Positions 40,274 to 48,838 of a stretch of 64,000 bases of DNA are shown here, in pieces. A program made the translations under genes and the position numbers. The DNA comes from VFKI01 sp964647825 (lineage in GTDB: Bacteria; Pseudomonadota; Gammaproteobacteria; DSM-16500). The stretch spans positions 62,001 to 126,000 of the forward strand of contig CAZYJL010000002.1 of the NCBI GenBank assembly GCA_964647825.1, written 5' to 3'. Within the stretch, counting starts at the first letter, position 1. Each line of letters opens with the position of its first letter. Below the pieces are notes generated by a model that made no database searches, was not told the DNA's origin, and worked only from the letters and a program-made list of their open reading frames with translations.

Positions 40274-42727
40274 TCAATGTGTACGAGGTTGTTCATCTTT
40301 TCGTGATTTTTTCACCTGTGCACGACCCGATACTGGTTTGATAGGTTTCACTTTATGTTTTTTTTCTTTCCCAGATTTACCAACTGTACGCTCGGTATAG
40401 CCATTTAATGCGTACGTCAATACTTCGTCTATCCATCGGACAGGTTTAATATCTAAATCCTTCTTAATATTATCTGGTACTTCTTTTAGATCTTTCACAT
40501 TTTCCGAGGGAATAATGACATGTCGAATGCCACCTCGATGCGCAGCAAGTAATTTTTCTTTAATACCGCCAACAGCAAGCACTTCACCACGCAACGTAAT
40601 TTCACCAGTCATTGCATAATCTGAACGCACTGGCAATTTGGTAATTACAGAAACCAAAGCCGTACACATCGTTATACCTGCACTCGGTCCATCTTTTGGT
40701 GTAGCGCCTTCTGGCACATGAATATGGATATCGTGACGATCGAAGAAATGCCTATTAATACCAAGTTTCACTGACCGTGAACGCACGACCGTCAGAGCGG
40801 CTTGTATGGATTCTTGCATCACTTCCCCCAACTGCCCTGTATATATCGTTTTCCCTTTCCCTAAGACGGTAACTGCCTCTATTTCAAGCATCTCACCACC
40901 TACTTCCGTCCACGCTAATCCCTTTACTTGACCAATTTGATCTTTTTCTGCAGCCATATCGTGACGGAAACGTCGCACGCCTAAATAATGCTCAAGATCA
41001 GCAACGCTAACGATTTTCTTTTGCACCTTACGTGCATTTTTCTGTAATAACACTTCTTTCACAACTTTTCTGGCGATTTTCGAAATTTCTCTCTCTAAAT
41101 TTCTCACACCTGCTTCACGTGTATAATGCTGAATAATGTAACGCACCGTTTCTTCTGGAAAACCTAATTCTGTTTCTCGCACACCATTTAATTCCATTTG
41201 TTTTGGAATTAAATGACGTAATGCAATATGCACTTTTTCATCTTCCGTATAACCCGGAATACGAATAATTTCCATACGATCTAACAACGCAGGTGGAATA
41301 TCTAAAGAATTTGCAGTCGCCACAAACATCACATCAGAAAGATCATAATCGACTTCCAGATAATGATCATTGAACGAATGATTTTGTTCAGGATCTAACA
41401 CTTCCAGTAACGCAGAAGCAGGGTCACCACGAAAATCCATCGCCATCTTATCAATTTCATCTAATAAGAAAAAAGGATTACACGCATCAGTTTTCGATAT
41501 TTTCTGAATAATTCGACCGGGCATCGCACCAATATAGGTTCGTCGATGACCACGAATTTCAGCTTCATCTCGTATCCCACCTAAAGACATTCGTACAAAC
41601 TTACGTCCTGTAGCATTCGCAATCGATTGACCTAGTGATGTTTTACCCACACCCGGCGGACCTACTAAACAAAGTATGGGGCCTTTTAATTTCCTAACAC
41701 GCTTATTCACCGCTAAATATTCTAAAATACGTTCTTTTACTTCTTTAAGACCATAATGCTCTGTCTCTAAAATTTTTTCTGCTTCAGAAAGACTGGCACG
41801 TAAACGTGAACGCGTTTTCCAAGGTAAGGAAAGCATCCAATCTAGGTAATTACGCGAGACAGTTGCTTCCGCGGACATAGGCGGCATCATTTTTAATTTA
41901 TTCAGCTCTGCTCGGCATTTTTCTCGCGCTTCATCTGTCATACTTGACGCTTCAACTTTCTTAGCAAGCGCTTCAAATTCATTAGGAACGTCTTCAAGCT
42001 CCCCTAATTCCTTCTGGATCGCTTTCATTTGTTCATTTAGATAATATTCACGTTGTGTTTTTTCCATTTGACGCTTAACACGTCCGCGAATTTTTTTCTC
42101 AACTTGCAGTAAATCAATTTCAGATTCCATGACTGCGACAAGTTTTTCTAACCGTTTTTCAAGGTCAGCAATTTCTAATATTTTTTGTTTTTCTTCTAAT
42201 TTCAATGCAAGGTGTGCAGCAATGCTATCAGAAAGACGCCCGGCTTCTTCAATAGCAAGTACAGTTGCTAAATTCTCTGCAGGAATTTTTCTTAATTTGA
42301 CATACTGCTCAAATTGCGATTTTAACGAACGGATTAAAATTTCGATTTCACGTGCACCTGAGTTAATATCTTCAACTAACTCAACATCCGCAAGAAAATA
42401 TCCCTCAACAGGCAAAAAATTTATAATAGACGCACGTTGCACGCCTTCAATTAATACTTTTACTGTGCCATCAGGTAATTTTAATAACTGCAGCACCGTG
42501 GCAAGCGTACCTATTTTATAAATATCTTTTTCAGTAGGCTGTTCTTCTGACGCATTGATTTGCGTGGCAACAAGAATACGCTTGTCTGCTGCCATCGCAA
42601 TCTCTAATGCTTTGATTGAACGTTCACGCCCTACAAATAAAGGAACTACCATAAACGGATAAACAACAAGATCACGCAAAGGCAGTACAGGCACACCTTT
42701 CAACTTTTCAATACTTTCTTCCGACAT
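40274..42727 (-). CDS. lon: ATP-dependent Lon protease
   Basis: Cytoplasmic AAA+ serine protease for damaged and regulatory proteins. The 817 residues (784 in E. coli) show the N-domain start VPVLPLRDLVVYPFMVVPLF, a coiled coil (about 190-260), Walker A GPPGVGKTSLGQ, Walker B FFLLDEIDKM, and the catalytic serine in PKDGPSAGITMCTALVS. The lysine is in AVGGIKEKLLAAHRGG. The Lys/Arg-rich tail (GKEKKHKVKPIKPVSGRAQ) is longer than in E. coli. It starts 11 bp after clpX. Confidence 0.97.
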   Translation of the reverse strand: MSEESIEKLKGVPVLPLRDLVVYPFMVVPLFVGRERSIKALEIAMAADKRILVATQINASEEQPTEKDIYKIGTLATVLQLLKLPDGTVKVLIEGVQRASIINFLPVEGYFLADVELVEDINSGAREIEILIRSLKSQFEQYVKLRKIPAENLATVLAIEEAGRLSDSIAAHLALKLEEKQKILEIADLEKRLEKLVAVMESEIDLLQVEKKIRGRVKRQMEKTQREYYLNEQMKAIQKELGELEDVPNEFEALAKKVEASSMTDEAREKCRAELNKLKMMPPMSAEATVSRNYLDWMLSLPWKTRSRLRASLSEAEKILETEHYGLKEVKERILEYLAVNKRVRKLKGPILCLVGPPGVGKTSLGQSIANATGRKFVRMSLGGIRDEAEIRGHRRTYIGAMPGRIIQKISKTDACNPFFLLDEIDKMAMDFRGDPASALLEVLDPEQNHSFNDHYLEVDYDLSDVMFVATANSLDIPPALLDRMEIIRIPGYTEDEKVHIALRHLIPKQMELNGVRETELGFPEETVRYIIQHYTREAGVRNLEREISKIARKVVKEVLLQKNARKVQKKIVSVADLEHYLGVRRFRHDMAAEKDQIGQVKGLAWTEVGGEMLEIEAVTVLGKGKTIYTGQLGEVMQESIQAALTVVRSRSVKLGINRHFFDRHDIHIHVPEGATPKDGPSAGITMCTALVSVITKLPVRSDYAMTGEITLRGEVLAVGGIKEKLLAAHRGGIRHVIIPSENVKDLKEVPDNIKKDLDIKPVRWIDEVLTYALNGYTERTVGKSGKEKKHKVKPIKPVSGRAQVKKSRKDEQPRTH

Positions 42728-42738
42728 GAATTCTATTC

Positions 42739-44019
42739 CTACTCTGATGCCGCAAAAGCCTGTTCATTATTGTTTTCGTAAACAAAGATCGGTTCTCCGC
42801 CGGAGATACACGCTTCGTCAACGATCACTTTTACAACATCTGCTTTTGCACTACTTGATAACGAAGGAAGTTCATACATGGTGTCAAGTAATGCTTTTTC
42901 AAGAATAGCACGCAAACCACGTGCACCTGTTTTCTTTTCTACACATCGTTCTGCAATCATGCGTAATGCTGTATCTTTAAATTCGAGAGAAACACCTTCC
43001 ATTTCGAAAAGTTGCTTATATTGTTTAACCAAAGCATTTTTCGGTTCTGTCAAAATACTGACTAACGCATCCAGATCTAACTCATCTAATGTCGCAATAA
43101 CAGGCAAACGACCAATTAATTCAGGAATCAAACCAAATTTGACTAAATCAGAGGGCTCAAGCTCACGTAACAATTGATCATTCGACTTACTCTCTTTGAG
43201 AGATCGAATTTCTGCCGAAAAACCAATCCCCGATTTTTCAGAGCGGTCACGAATCACTTTTTCAAGCCCAGCAAATGCGCCACCGCAAATAAAAAGGATA
43301 TTACGCGTATCGACTTGAATAAATTCTTGCTGAGGATGTTTGCGCCCACCTTGCGGAGGCACTGAAGCAATTGTCCCTTCAATCAATTTTAGCAACGCTT
43401 GTTGTACACCTTCACCGGAAACATCACGTGTAATCGATGGGTTTTCAGATTTCCTAGAAATTTTGTCAATTTCATCGATGTACACAATACCTGTTTGCGC
43501 ACGCGCAACATCATAATCACATTTCTGCAGTAACTTCTGAATGACATTTTCAACATCTTCACCAACATAACCTGCTTCTGTCAGTGTTGTTGCATCTGCT
43601 ATCACAAACGGAACATTTAACAAATGTGCCAATGTTTCTGCCAGTAACGTTTTACCACTACCTGTTGGCCCAACTAAAAGAATATTACTCTTACTAATTT
43701 GTACTTCGTCTTTTTTTGCACGATGACGCAAACGCTTATAATGATTATAAACAGCAACAGAAAGCGTTTTTTTTGCTAATGACTGCCCCACGACATGTTC
43801 ATCGAGGATACGACGAATTTCGCGCGGTACAGGTAATTCAGGTAAAGCACTACCGACTTCTTTTGCAGGGTCTTCTTCACGAATAATTTCATTACACAAT
43901 GTAATGCACTCATCGCACACATAAACAGAAGGACCCGCAATTAACTTGCGCACTTCATGTTGGCTCTTTCCACAAAAAGAACAATGAAAGAGTTTTCCTC
44001 GGCTACCGGTCGTGCTCAT
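42739..44019 (-). CDS. clpX: ClpX unfoldase subunit
   Basis: AAA+ unfoldase that feeds substrates into ClpP. The 426 residues match E. coli (424). The N-terminal zinc finger has cysteines in HCSFCGKS and VYVCDECI. Walker A is GPTGSGKTLLAETLA, Walker B GIVYIDEIDKI, the ClpP-binding loop is in KSGIGFSAEI, and the pore loop is AGYVGEDVEN. GGGAGA lies upstream of ATG 44019. It follows clpP by 30 bp. Confidence 0.97.
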   Translation of the reverse strand: MSTTGSRGKLFHCSFCGKSQHEVRKLIAGPSVYVCDECITLCNEIIREEDPAKEVGSALPELPVPREIRRILDEHVVGQSLAKKTLSVAVYNHYKRLRHRAKKDEVQISKSNILLVGPTGSGKTLLAETLAHLLNVPFVIADATTLTEAGYVGEDVENVIQKLLQKCDYDVARAQTGIVYIDEIDKISRKSENPSITRDVSGEGVQQALLKLIEGTIASVPPQGGRKHPQQEFIQVDTRNILFICGGAFAGLEKVIRDRSEKSGIGFSAEIRSLKESKSNDQLLRELEPSDLVKFGLIPELIGRLPVIATLDELDLDALVSILTEPKNALVKQYKQLFEMEGVSLEFKDTALRMIAERCVEKKTGARGLRAILEKALLDTMYELPSLSSSAKADVVKVIVDEACISGGEPIFVYENNNEQAFAASE

Positions 44020-44049
44020 GGCAAATCTCCCTAAACAATGACCCCATTG

Positions 44050-44676
44050 TTATTTGTCGCCCTTAGCGGTAATAGCAATTTCACGATGTGAGAGAATTTT
44101 GTCTATCAAATGATAATCTAACGCTTTTTCTGCGCTCATGAAATTATCTCGATCTGTATCTTTCGCAATAATTTCTTCTGATTGACCTGTATGATACGCG
44201 AGGATTTTATTTAACTTAGCACGAATTTTCAGTGTTTCTTCTGCATGAATCGCAATATCAGACGCTTGCCCCTGTACGCCACCTAATGGTTGATGAATCA
44301 TCACTCTTGCATTAGGAAGACAATAGCGTTTACCCGCTGCACCGCCTGCAAGTAATAAAGCACCCATACTAGCAGCTTGCCCAATACACATCGTACTCAC
44401 ATCAGGCTTAATAAACTGCATTGTATCGTAAATTGCCATACCAGACGTTACCACACCACCAGGTGAGTTAATATAAAGTGAGATATCTTTATCTGGGTTT
44501 TCTGATTCTAGAAAAAGCAACTGGGCGACGACCACATTTGCAACATAATCATCAATTGGGCCGACGATGAAAACCACACGATCCTTAAGAAGCCTTGAAA
44601 AAATATCAAAAGAACGTTCACCGCGTGCCGTCTGCTCAACAACAATTGGCACAAGGCTTTGACTCACTGTACTCAT
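44050..44676 (-). CDS. clpP: ATP-dependent Clp protease proteolytic subunit
   Basis: Barrel-shaped serine protease partner of ClpX. The 208-residue form matches E. coli (207). The catalytic serine is in GQAASMGALLLAGG, the histidine in VMIHQPLGGVQGQASDI and the aspartate in DTDRDNFMSAEKA. Two starts are possible: ATG 44694, one base after the tig stop, and ATG 44676. I prefer 44676 because AGGA lies 9 nt upstream, but coupling to tig could favour 44694. Confidence 0.95.
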   Translation of the reverse strand: MSTVSQSLVPIVVEQTARGERSFDIFSRLLKDRVVFIVGPIDDYVANVVVAQLLFLESENPDKDISLYINSPGGVVTSGMAIYDTMQFIKPDVSTMCIGQAASMGALLLAGGAAGKRYCLPNARVMIHQPLGGVQGQASDIAIHAEETLKIRAKLNKILAYHTGQSEEIIAKDTDRDNFMSAEKALDYHLIDKILSHREIAITAKGDK

Positions 44677-44695
44677 CGCTAGGCTATCCTTCATA

Positions 44696-45787
44696 TTAAC
44701 TTTGATCTCCGATCAATTCTCGATAACTCACTGCCTTCTCAACCAGTTTTGCGTTTTCAAGGAGCTTTTCAACCAACATCTCCTCTGCAACCTGCGCGCG
44801 AATACTATTCAGCGCATGTTGATTATTTCTGTACCAACGAATGACATCTGTTGGATCTTCAAAGGATGCCGCAATCTTCGTTAGAAATTCTTGTACACGG
44901 GCTTCATCAGCTGAAATACCATACTGTTCCGCCATCCCCGCAACAATTAACCCTAACGCAGTGTTACGTTTAGCTGTTTCATAAAACTTTTCTTTTTCTT
45001 CTACAGAGTGTGAATGACTCTCTTTTCTTCCACAAGCTTCATTATGGAGTCGACCCGCCTCTTGTTCAACCAATCCTTTTGGTACTTCGACAGAATTTTG
45101 CTCAAGCAACAATGAAAATACCTGATTTTTCAATTTTTGACTGGCGATACGCTGCGCTTCACGCTCAAGGTGTGTACGGATCTCTGCGCGAAGAGCATCC
45201 ATACCACCTTCTGCTAATCCTAATTTTTCTGGCAAAGAAACCTCTTCCTCTACCGTCACCTGTTTCTCTTTTGCGTCGCTGGATGTATCAACCTTGTCTG
45301 CGCTATCCGTTTGATCTGATACAACAGCTTGAGCAGATCCTGTCCATTGTGAACTAATTTTTTTAAGGGCAAAATCGACATCTTCATCTGACACAGTCAC
45401 GATTTCTTTTTCAATCGTTAATGGATCAAATTTAAGATCTGTCAAAGAGGGAAAGATTTCAAAAGTTGCGACAAATTCAAGCGGCTTATTCGGTGCGATT
45501 ACTTTAGGCTCTACCTGTGGGGTCGTGGCAGGCGTCAATTTTTCTTTACGAATTGCCTCAGTTAATGAGGATTGAATTAACTCACTCAATGCTTCTTGGC
45601 GAACAGCGTGACCGTACTGCTGCTTAATCACACTCAGTGGTACTTTACCGGGACGGAATCCTGGCACTTTTGCTTTTTTTGCTAACGTTGTAATGCGATC
45701 GTCAAATGCACGATCCATTTCATTAGATGGCACGATAATCGTCAAACGTCGCTCTAGCGCCCCTAATGCCTCAACCGATACTTCCAT
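44696..45787 (-). CDS. tig: Trigger factor lacking the FKBP-type isomerase domain
   Basis: Ribosome-bound chaperone for nascent chains. The N-terminal ribosome-binding domain is clear, with the signature GFRPGKVPLSVIKQQYG. The C-terminal chaperone region has GMDALRAEIRTHLEREAQRI and LKNQVFSLLLEQNSVEVPKG. The product has 363 residues against 432 in E. coli. The missing part is the middle FKBP domain: after FALKKISSQWTGSAQ there is only an acidic linker of about 45 residues (DQTDSADKVDTSSDAKEKQV) before the C-terminal region. The frame is intact, so this is an in-frame domain loss. It heads tig-clpP-clpX-lon. Confidence 0.93.
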   Translation of the reverse strand: MEVSVEALGALERRLTIIVPSNEMDRAFDDRITTLAKKAKVPGFRPGKVPLSVIKQQYGHAVRQEALSELIQSSLTEAIRKEKLTPATTPQVEPKVIAPNKPLEFVATFEIFPSLTDLKFDPLTIEKEIVTVSDEDVDFALKKISSQWTGSAQAVVSDQTDSADKVDTSSDAKEKQVTVEEEVSLPEKLGLAEGGMDALRAEIRTHLEREAQRIASQKLKNQVFSLLLEQNSVEVPKGLVEQEAGRLHNEACGRKESHSHSVEEKEKFYETAKRNTALGLIVAGMAEQYGISADEARVQEFLTKIAASFEDPTDVIRWYRNNQHALNSIRAQVAEEMLVEKLLENAKLVEKAVSYRELIGDQS

Positions 45788-45865
45788 AACACTCCCCGAT
45801 GGTTCAAAAAATAATCAGATTATACATCCCCTGATGGGATAATACAGTGACCATACAAATGATAT

Positions 45866-45950
45866 TGGTGCGAAAGGAGAGACTCGAACTCTCACGGGTT
45901 GCCCCGCTGGAACCTAAATCCAGTGCGTCTACCAGTTCCGCCACTTTCGC
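45866..45950 (-). tRNA. tRNA-Leu (anticodon UAG)
   Basis: The minus strand gives GCGAAAGTGGCGGAACTGGT, anticodon loop GATTTAGGT with TAG, a long variable arm (class II tRNA), T arm AGTTCGAGTCT and an encoded CCA. It lies 78 bp upstream of tig on the same strand. Confidence 0.97.
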
Positions 45951-45996
45951 AGATGCCGCTGACTGGCGGGTTTTATACACAAATGAAGCCATACAT

Positions 45997-46752
45997 TCAA
46001 CTGGATTGTACCAGATGTAGCGCCGGTAAGATATTTTCAGGGCAATCAGAGAATAACGCATCCACCCCAAAGCCTAGAAGCTCAAGCGCACGTTCCGGGC
46101 AATTAACGGTATAAGCAAACAAAGCATCTGCCGTCAATTTTAAACGAGAAGCTGTTTCCGCCGTTAATAAAGCGTGATTCACATGTAAACTCTCACAACC
46201 CAAACGAAGAAAATCCTGCTCCCAGTTCGGCCTGAAAGTGTGTAATCCCATACCGATGGGATAATCAGGTAACATTTGCCGGACACACTCCAGCGCAACC
46301 ATCGAAAAACTAGAAAACATGATGTTTAGAAGATGCGTCTCCGCCGACCACGCTTGCATAATCGCTGCAACACGACGCACGGTCTCATGTGCTTGGCTAT
46401 CCTGACATTTGATTTCAATATTCGCAGACAGCCCTTCTACTTGTAAAACAGCTAACACTTCGATCAAACGCGGAATAGGCTCCCCTGCATAGGCAGCCGA
46501 AAACCAACTACCCGCATCTAATGTCCGCAGATAATGCCAAGGATGATCTGATACGCGCCCGATTCCATTCGTTGTGCGCTCCAGCGTTTCATCATGAATG
46601 ACAACCACTTCCCCGCATTGTGCCAGCATCACATCAAACTCAACCCACTTGGCACCGGAGGCACTTACCGCGCGAAAAGCAGCTAACGTATTTTCAGGTG
46701 CATGCATACTTGCACCGCGATGCGCAATCACCGGAGGATTAATGATAAACAA
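45997..46752 (-). CDS. ugpQ: Glycerophosphodiester phosphodiesterase
   Basis: Hydrolyses glycerophosphodiesters to glycerol-3-phosphate and alcohol; no signal peptide, so cytoplasmic like UgpQ. The 251 residues match UgpQ (247 in E. coli). The start VIAHRGASMHAPENTLAAF holds the catalytic His-Arg and Glu-Asn. VEFDVMLAQCGEVVVIHDETLERTT in part holds the metal acid pair and second His, and ANIEIKC a further ligand. No ATG is in position; TTG 46752 with AGGAG 8 nt upstream is chosen. It was probably directly behind maeA until a family D element was inserted between them. Confidence 0.9.
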   Translation of the reverse strand: MFIINPPVIAHRGASMHAPENTLAAFRAVSASGAKWVEFDVMLAQCGEVVVIHDETLERTTNGIGRVSDHPWHYLRTLDAGSWFSAAYAGEPIPRLIEVLAVLQVEGLSANIEIKCQDSQAHETVRRVAAIMQAWSAETHLLNIMFSSFSMVALECVRQMLPDYPIGMGLHTFRPNWEQDFLRLGCESLHVNHALLTAETASRLKLTADALFAYTVNCPERALELLGFGVDALFSDCPENILPALHLVQSS

Positions 46753-46777
46753 TAAAAATACTCCTAATTTATGCCTT

Positions 46778-46961
46778 GTAATAGCTCAGTAGCCGTGTGT
46801 TTTTTGCTTAACTGCATATCAGTCGCCCATCAGCTGTTACAAGTGATCGAAGCTTTGCCCTTTCCTATCACATGAAAGCTACTTTTATCAGTAAAATGCA
46901 GCTTACTGTTTGGCAATTGCGATCAGTTAAACAAAAAAACACACGGCCACTAAGCTATTAC
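46778..46961. mobile_element. Family D element with perfect 8-bp target duplication
   Basis: The 184-bp near-palindrome runs from GTAATAGCTCAGTAGCCGTG to ACACGGCCACTAAGCTATTA plus C. It is flanked on both sides by TATGCCTT (46770-46777 and 46962-46969), a perfect 8-bp direct repeat. Its last base supplies one base of the maeA stop codon (46961-46963, TAG). Removing the element and one repeat would restore maeA ending in TAA, directly followed by the AATTAGGAG of the phosphodiesterase gene. Confidence 0.93.
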
Positions 46962-48667
46962 TATGCCTTTTGATAAGGTAGATAAACAGGCTCCCATATC
47001 TGCGCACGCAAATGGGCAACCAAATCCTCAGGCGGCGCAATCCCTGCCAGCCCTTCATTTAAAATTTCTTTCGCAACAGCCAACGCGACTTGAAAAGAAA
47101 CTTCACGAATATCCCGCAGAGAAGGCAACAAACTCGCCGAAGGATCCATTTTGGCGGGCGATAAATCTGCCAGCGCATAGGCAGCTCGCATAAAAATACC
47201 ATCGGTCACTTTTTTGGCTTTCAAGGCAACCAAGGCAAGACCTAGTCCCGGAAAAATATAGCAATTATTTGTTTGATCGATAGGAAAAATACGGCCTTGA
47301 TGAAAAACAGGTGAAAAAGGGCTACCCGTACTGATTATCACACGCCCACCTGTCCAATATAGTAAATCCGCTGGCACTGCTTCAGCGCGTGAATCCGGAT
47401 TAGACAATGGAAAAATAACAGGGCGCTGCACGGATGCTGCCATGGTACGCACAATCTCTTCTGTAAAAGTACCCGGTTGACCCGAAACACCGATTAAAAC
47501 GCTAGGTTTGACATGACGAATCACATCGATTAGCGACACACGCCCCGCTTGCACTAACTGCCAGCCAGCAACGCGTGAACGTGGGTGTGCGAATGGCTGT
47601 TGAAAATCAGGTAAATCTGTGTCATCAGTCATTAACAATCCCTGCTGATCGACGAGATATAGCCTTTGATGAATCTCTTCTGCGGACAACCCTTCTTGTC
47701 GCATCGCCTGCCGGATAAAACTTGCAATGCCACAACCCGCAGAACCTGCACCCACAATCACGACACACTGGTCTTGCAGAGAAACGCCGGTAATGTGTTT
47801 TGTTGCCAGCAAAGCACCTGTCGCGACAGCTGCTGTCCCTTGGATATCATCATTAAAAGAACAGATACGATCACGATAACGGTCTAATAATGGCCCCGCG
47901 TTTTGCCGCGCAAAATCTTCCCATTGCACTAAAACATGCGGAAAACGTCGTTTCACTGCCGAGATGAATGTATCAATAAATTCATCGTACGCCGCGCCAC
48001 GAATGCGGGGATGCTGCCAGCCAATGTACAATGGGTCATTTAACAAATCGGGGTTATCCGTACCCGTATCTAGCAACACAGGCAGTGTGTAACCCGGGTA
48101 AATCCCTGCACACGCGGAATAGAGAGCAAGCTTGCCAATGGGAATCCCCATCCCACCGGCGCCTTGATCACCTAATCCTAGAATACGCTCACCATCTGAT
48201 ACAACGATCACTTTGACTTGATCAAAATGCGGATTAGCAAGAATACGATCAATATGCTCTCGATTCGGCCAAGAAATAAATACGCCACGGGGACGACGGT
48301 AAATATGACTGTAACGCTGGCAACCCAATCCCACAGTCGGTGTATAGACAATAGGCAATAACGTCTCAATATTTTCTGTCAATAAACTGTAAAAAAGCGT
48401 TTCATTCGAATCTTGTAAATCACGTAAATAAATATATTTTTCTACTGGTGAGCTTTTGCTAATACACGCAGCGAGTGATCGCTTACGTTGTAATGTTAGA
48501 TCCACTTGGCTGGGCGGCAGCAAGCCCCAAAGATTAAATGCCTCGCGCTCGGTTGCTGAAAACGCCATCCCTTTATTGAGCAAAGGATTTTGTATTAAGC
48601 TAAAATCTGTCTGCTTCACTTTTACAATCACTTGACCATCTGCTTGCTTAATAAACTCATGATCCAT
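46961..48667 (-). CDS. maeA: NAD-dependent malic enzyme
   Basis: Decarboxylates malate to pyruvate with NAD reduction. The 568-residue length matches E. coli MaeA (565). Motifs are LLPIVYTPTVGLGCQRYSHI in part, VVSDGERILGLGDQGAGGMG (malate and cofactor region), FNDDIQGTAAVATGALLA (metal-binding Asp pair), IVGAGSAGCGIASFIRQAM (NAD fold) and PLSNPDSRAEAVPADLLYWT. ATG 48667 follows AGGCGATG. The stop codon borders a family D insertion; the coding sequence is intact. Confidence 0.96.
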   Translation of the reverse strand: MDHEFIKQADGQVIVKVKQTDFSLIQNPLLNKGMAFSATEREAFNLWGLLPPSQVDLTLQRKRSLAACISKSSPVEKYIYLRDLQDSNETLFYSLLTENIETLLPIVYTPTVGLGCQRYSHIYRRPRGVFISWPNREHIDRILANPHFDQVKVIVVSDGERILGLGDQGAGGMGIPIGKLALYSACAGIYPGYTLPVLLDTGTDNPDLLNDPLYIGWQHPRIRGAAYDEFIDTFISAVKRRFPHVLVQWEDFARQNAGPLLDRYRDRICSFNDDIQGTAAVATGALLATKHITGVSLQDQCVVIVGAGSAGCGIASFIRQAMRQEGLSAEEIHQRLYLVDQQGLLMTDDTDLPDFQQPFAHPRSRVAGWQLVQAGRVSLIDVIRHVKPSVLIGVSGQPGTFTEEIVRTMAASVQRPVIFPLSNPDSRAEAVPADLLYWTGGRVIISTGSPFSPVFHQGRIFPIDQTNNCYIFPGLGLALVALKAKKVTDGIFMRAAYALADLSPAKMDPSASLLPSLRDIREVSFQVALAVAKEILNEGLAGIAPPEDLVAHLRAQIWEPVYLPYQKA

Positions 48668-48838
48668 TGGACATCGCCTGAAGAGAGTTGAAACGAATGA
48701 GTTTGTACTTCATGAACTCTTCTCATCACCATACTTGTATAAAAATAAAAAACATAGGTGTTTATGTTACCTGAAATCAGATTAAAATTGCAGCGCCATA
48801 ATAAATAACGCACAGTATAAAAAAGAAAATGCCTACCC

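Noticed and set aside
45804..46070. Open frame of 88 codons over tRNA-Leu
   Set aside because: It spans the tRNA gene and the end of the phosphodiesterase gene and has no coding features.
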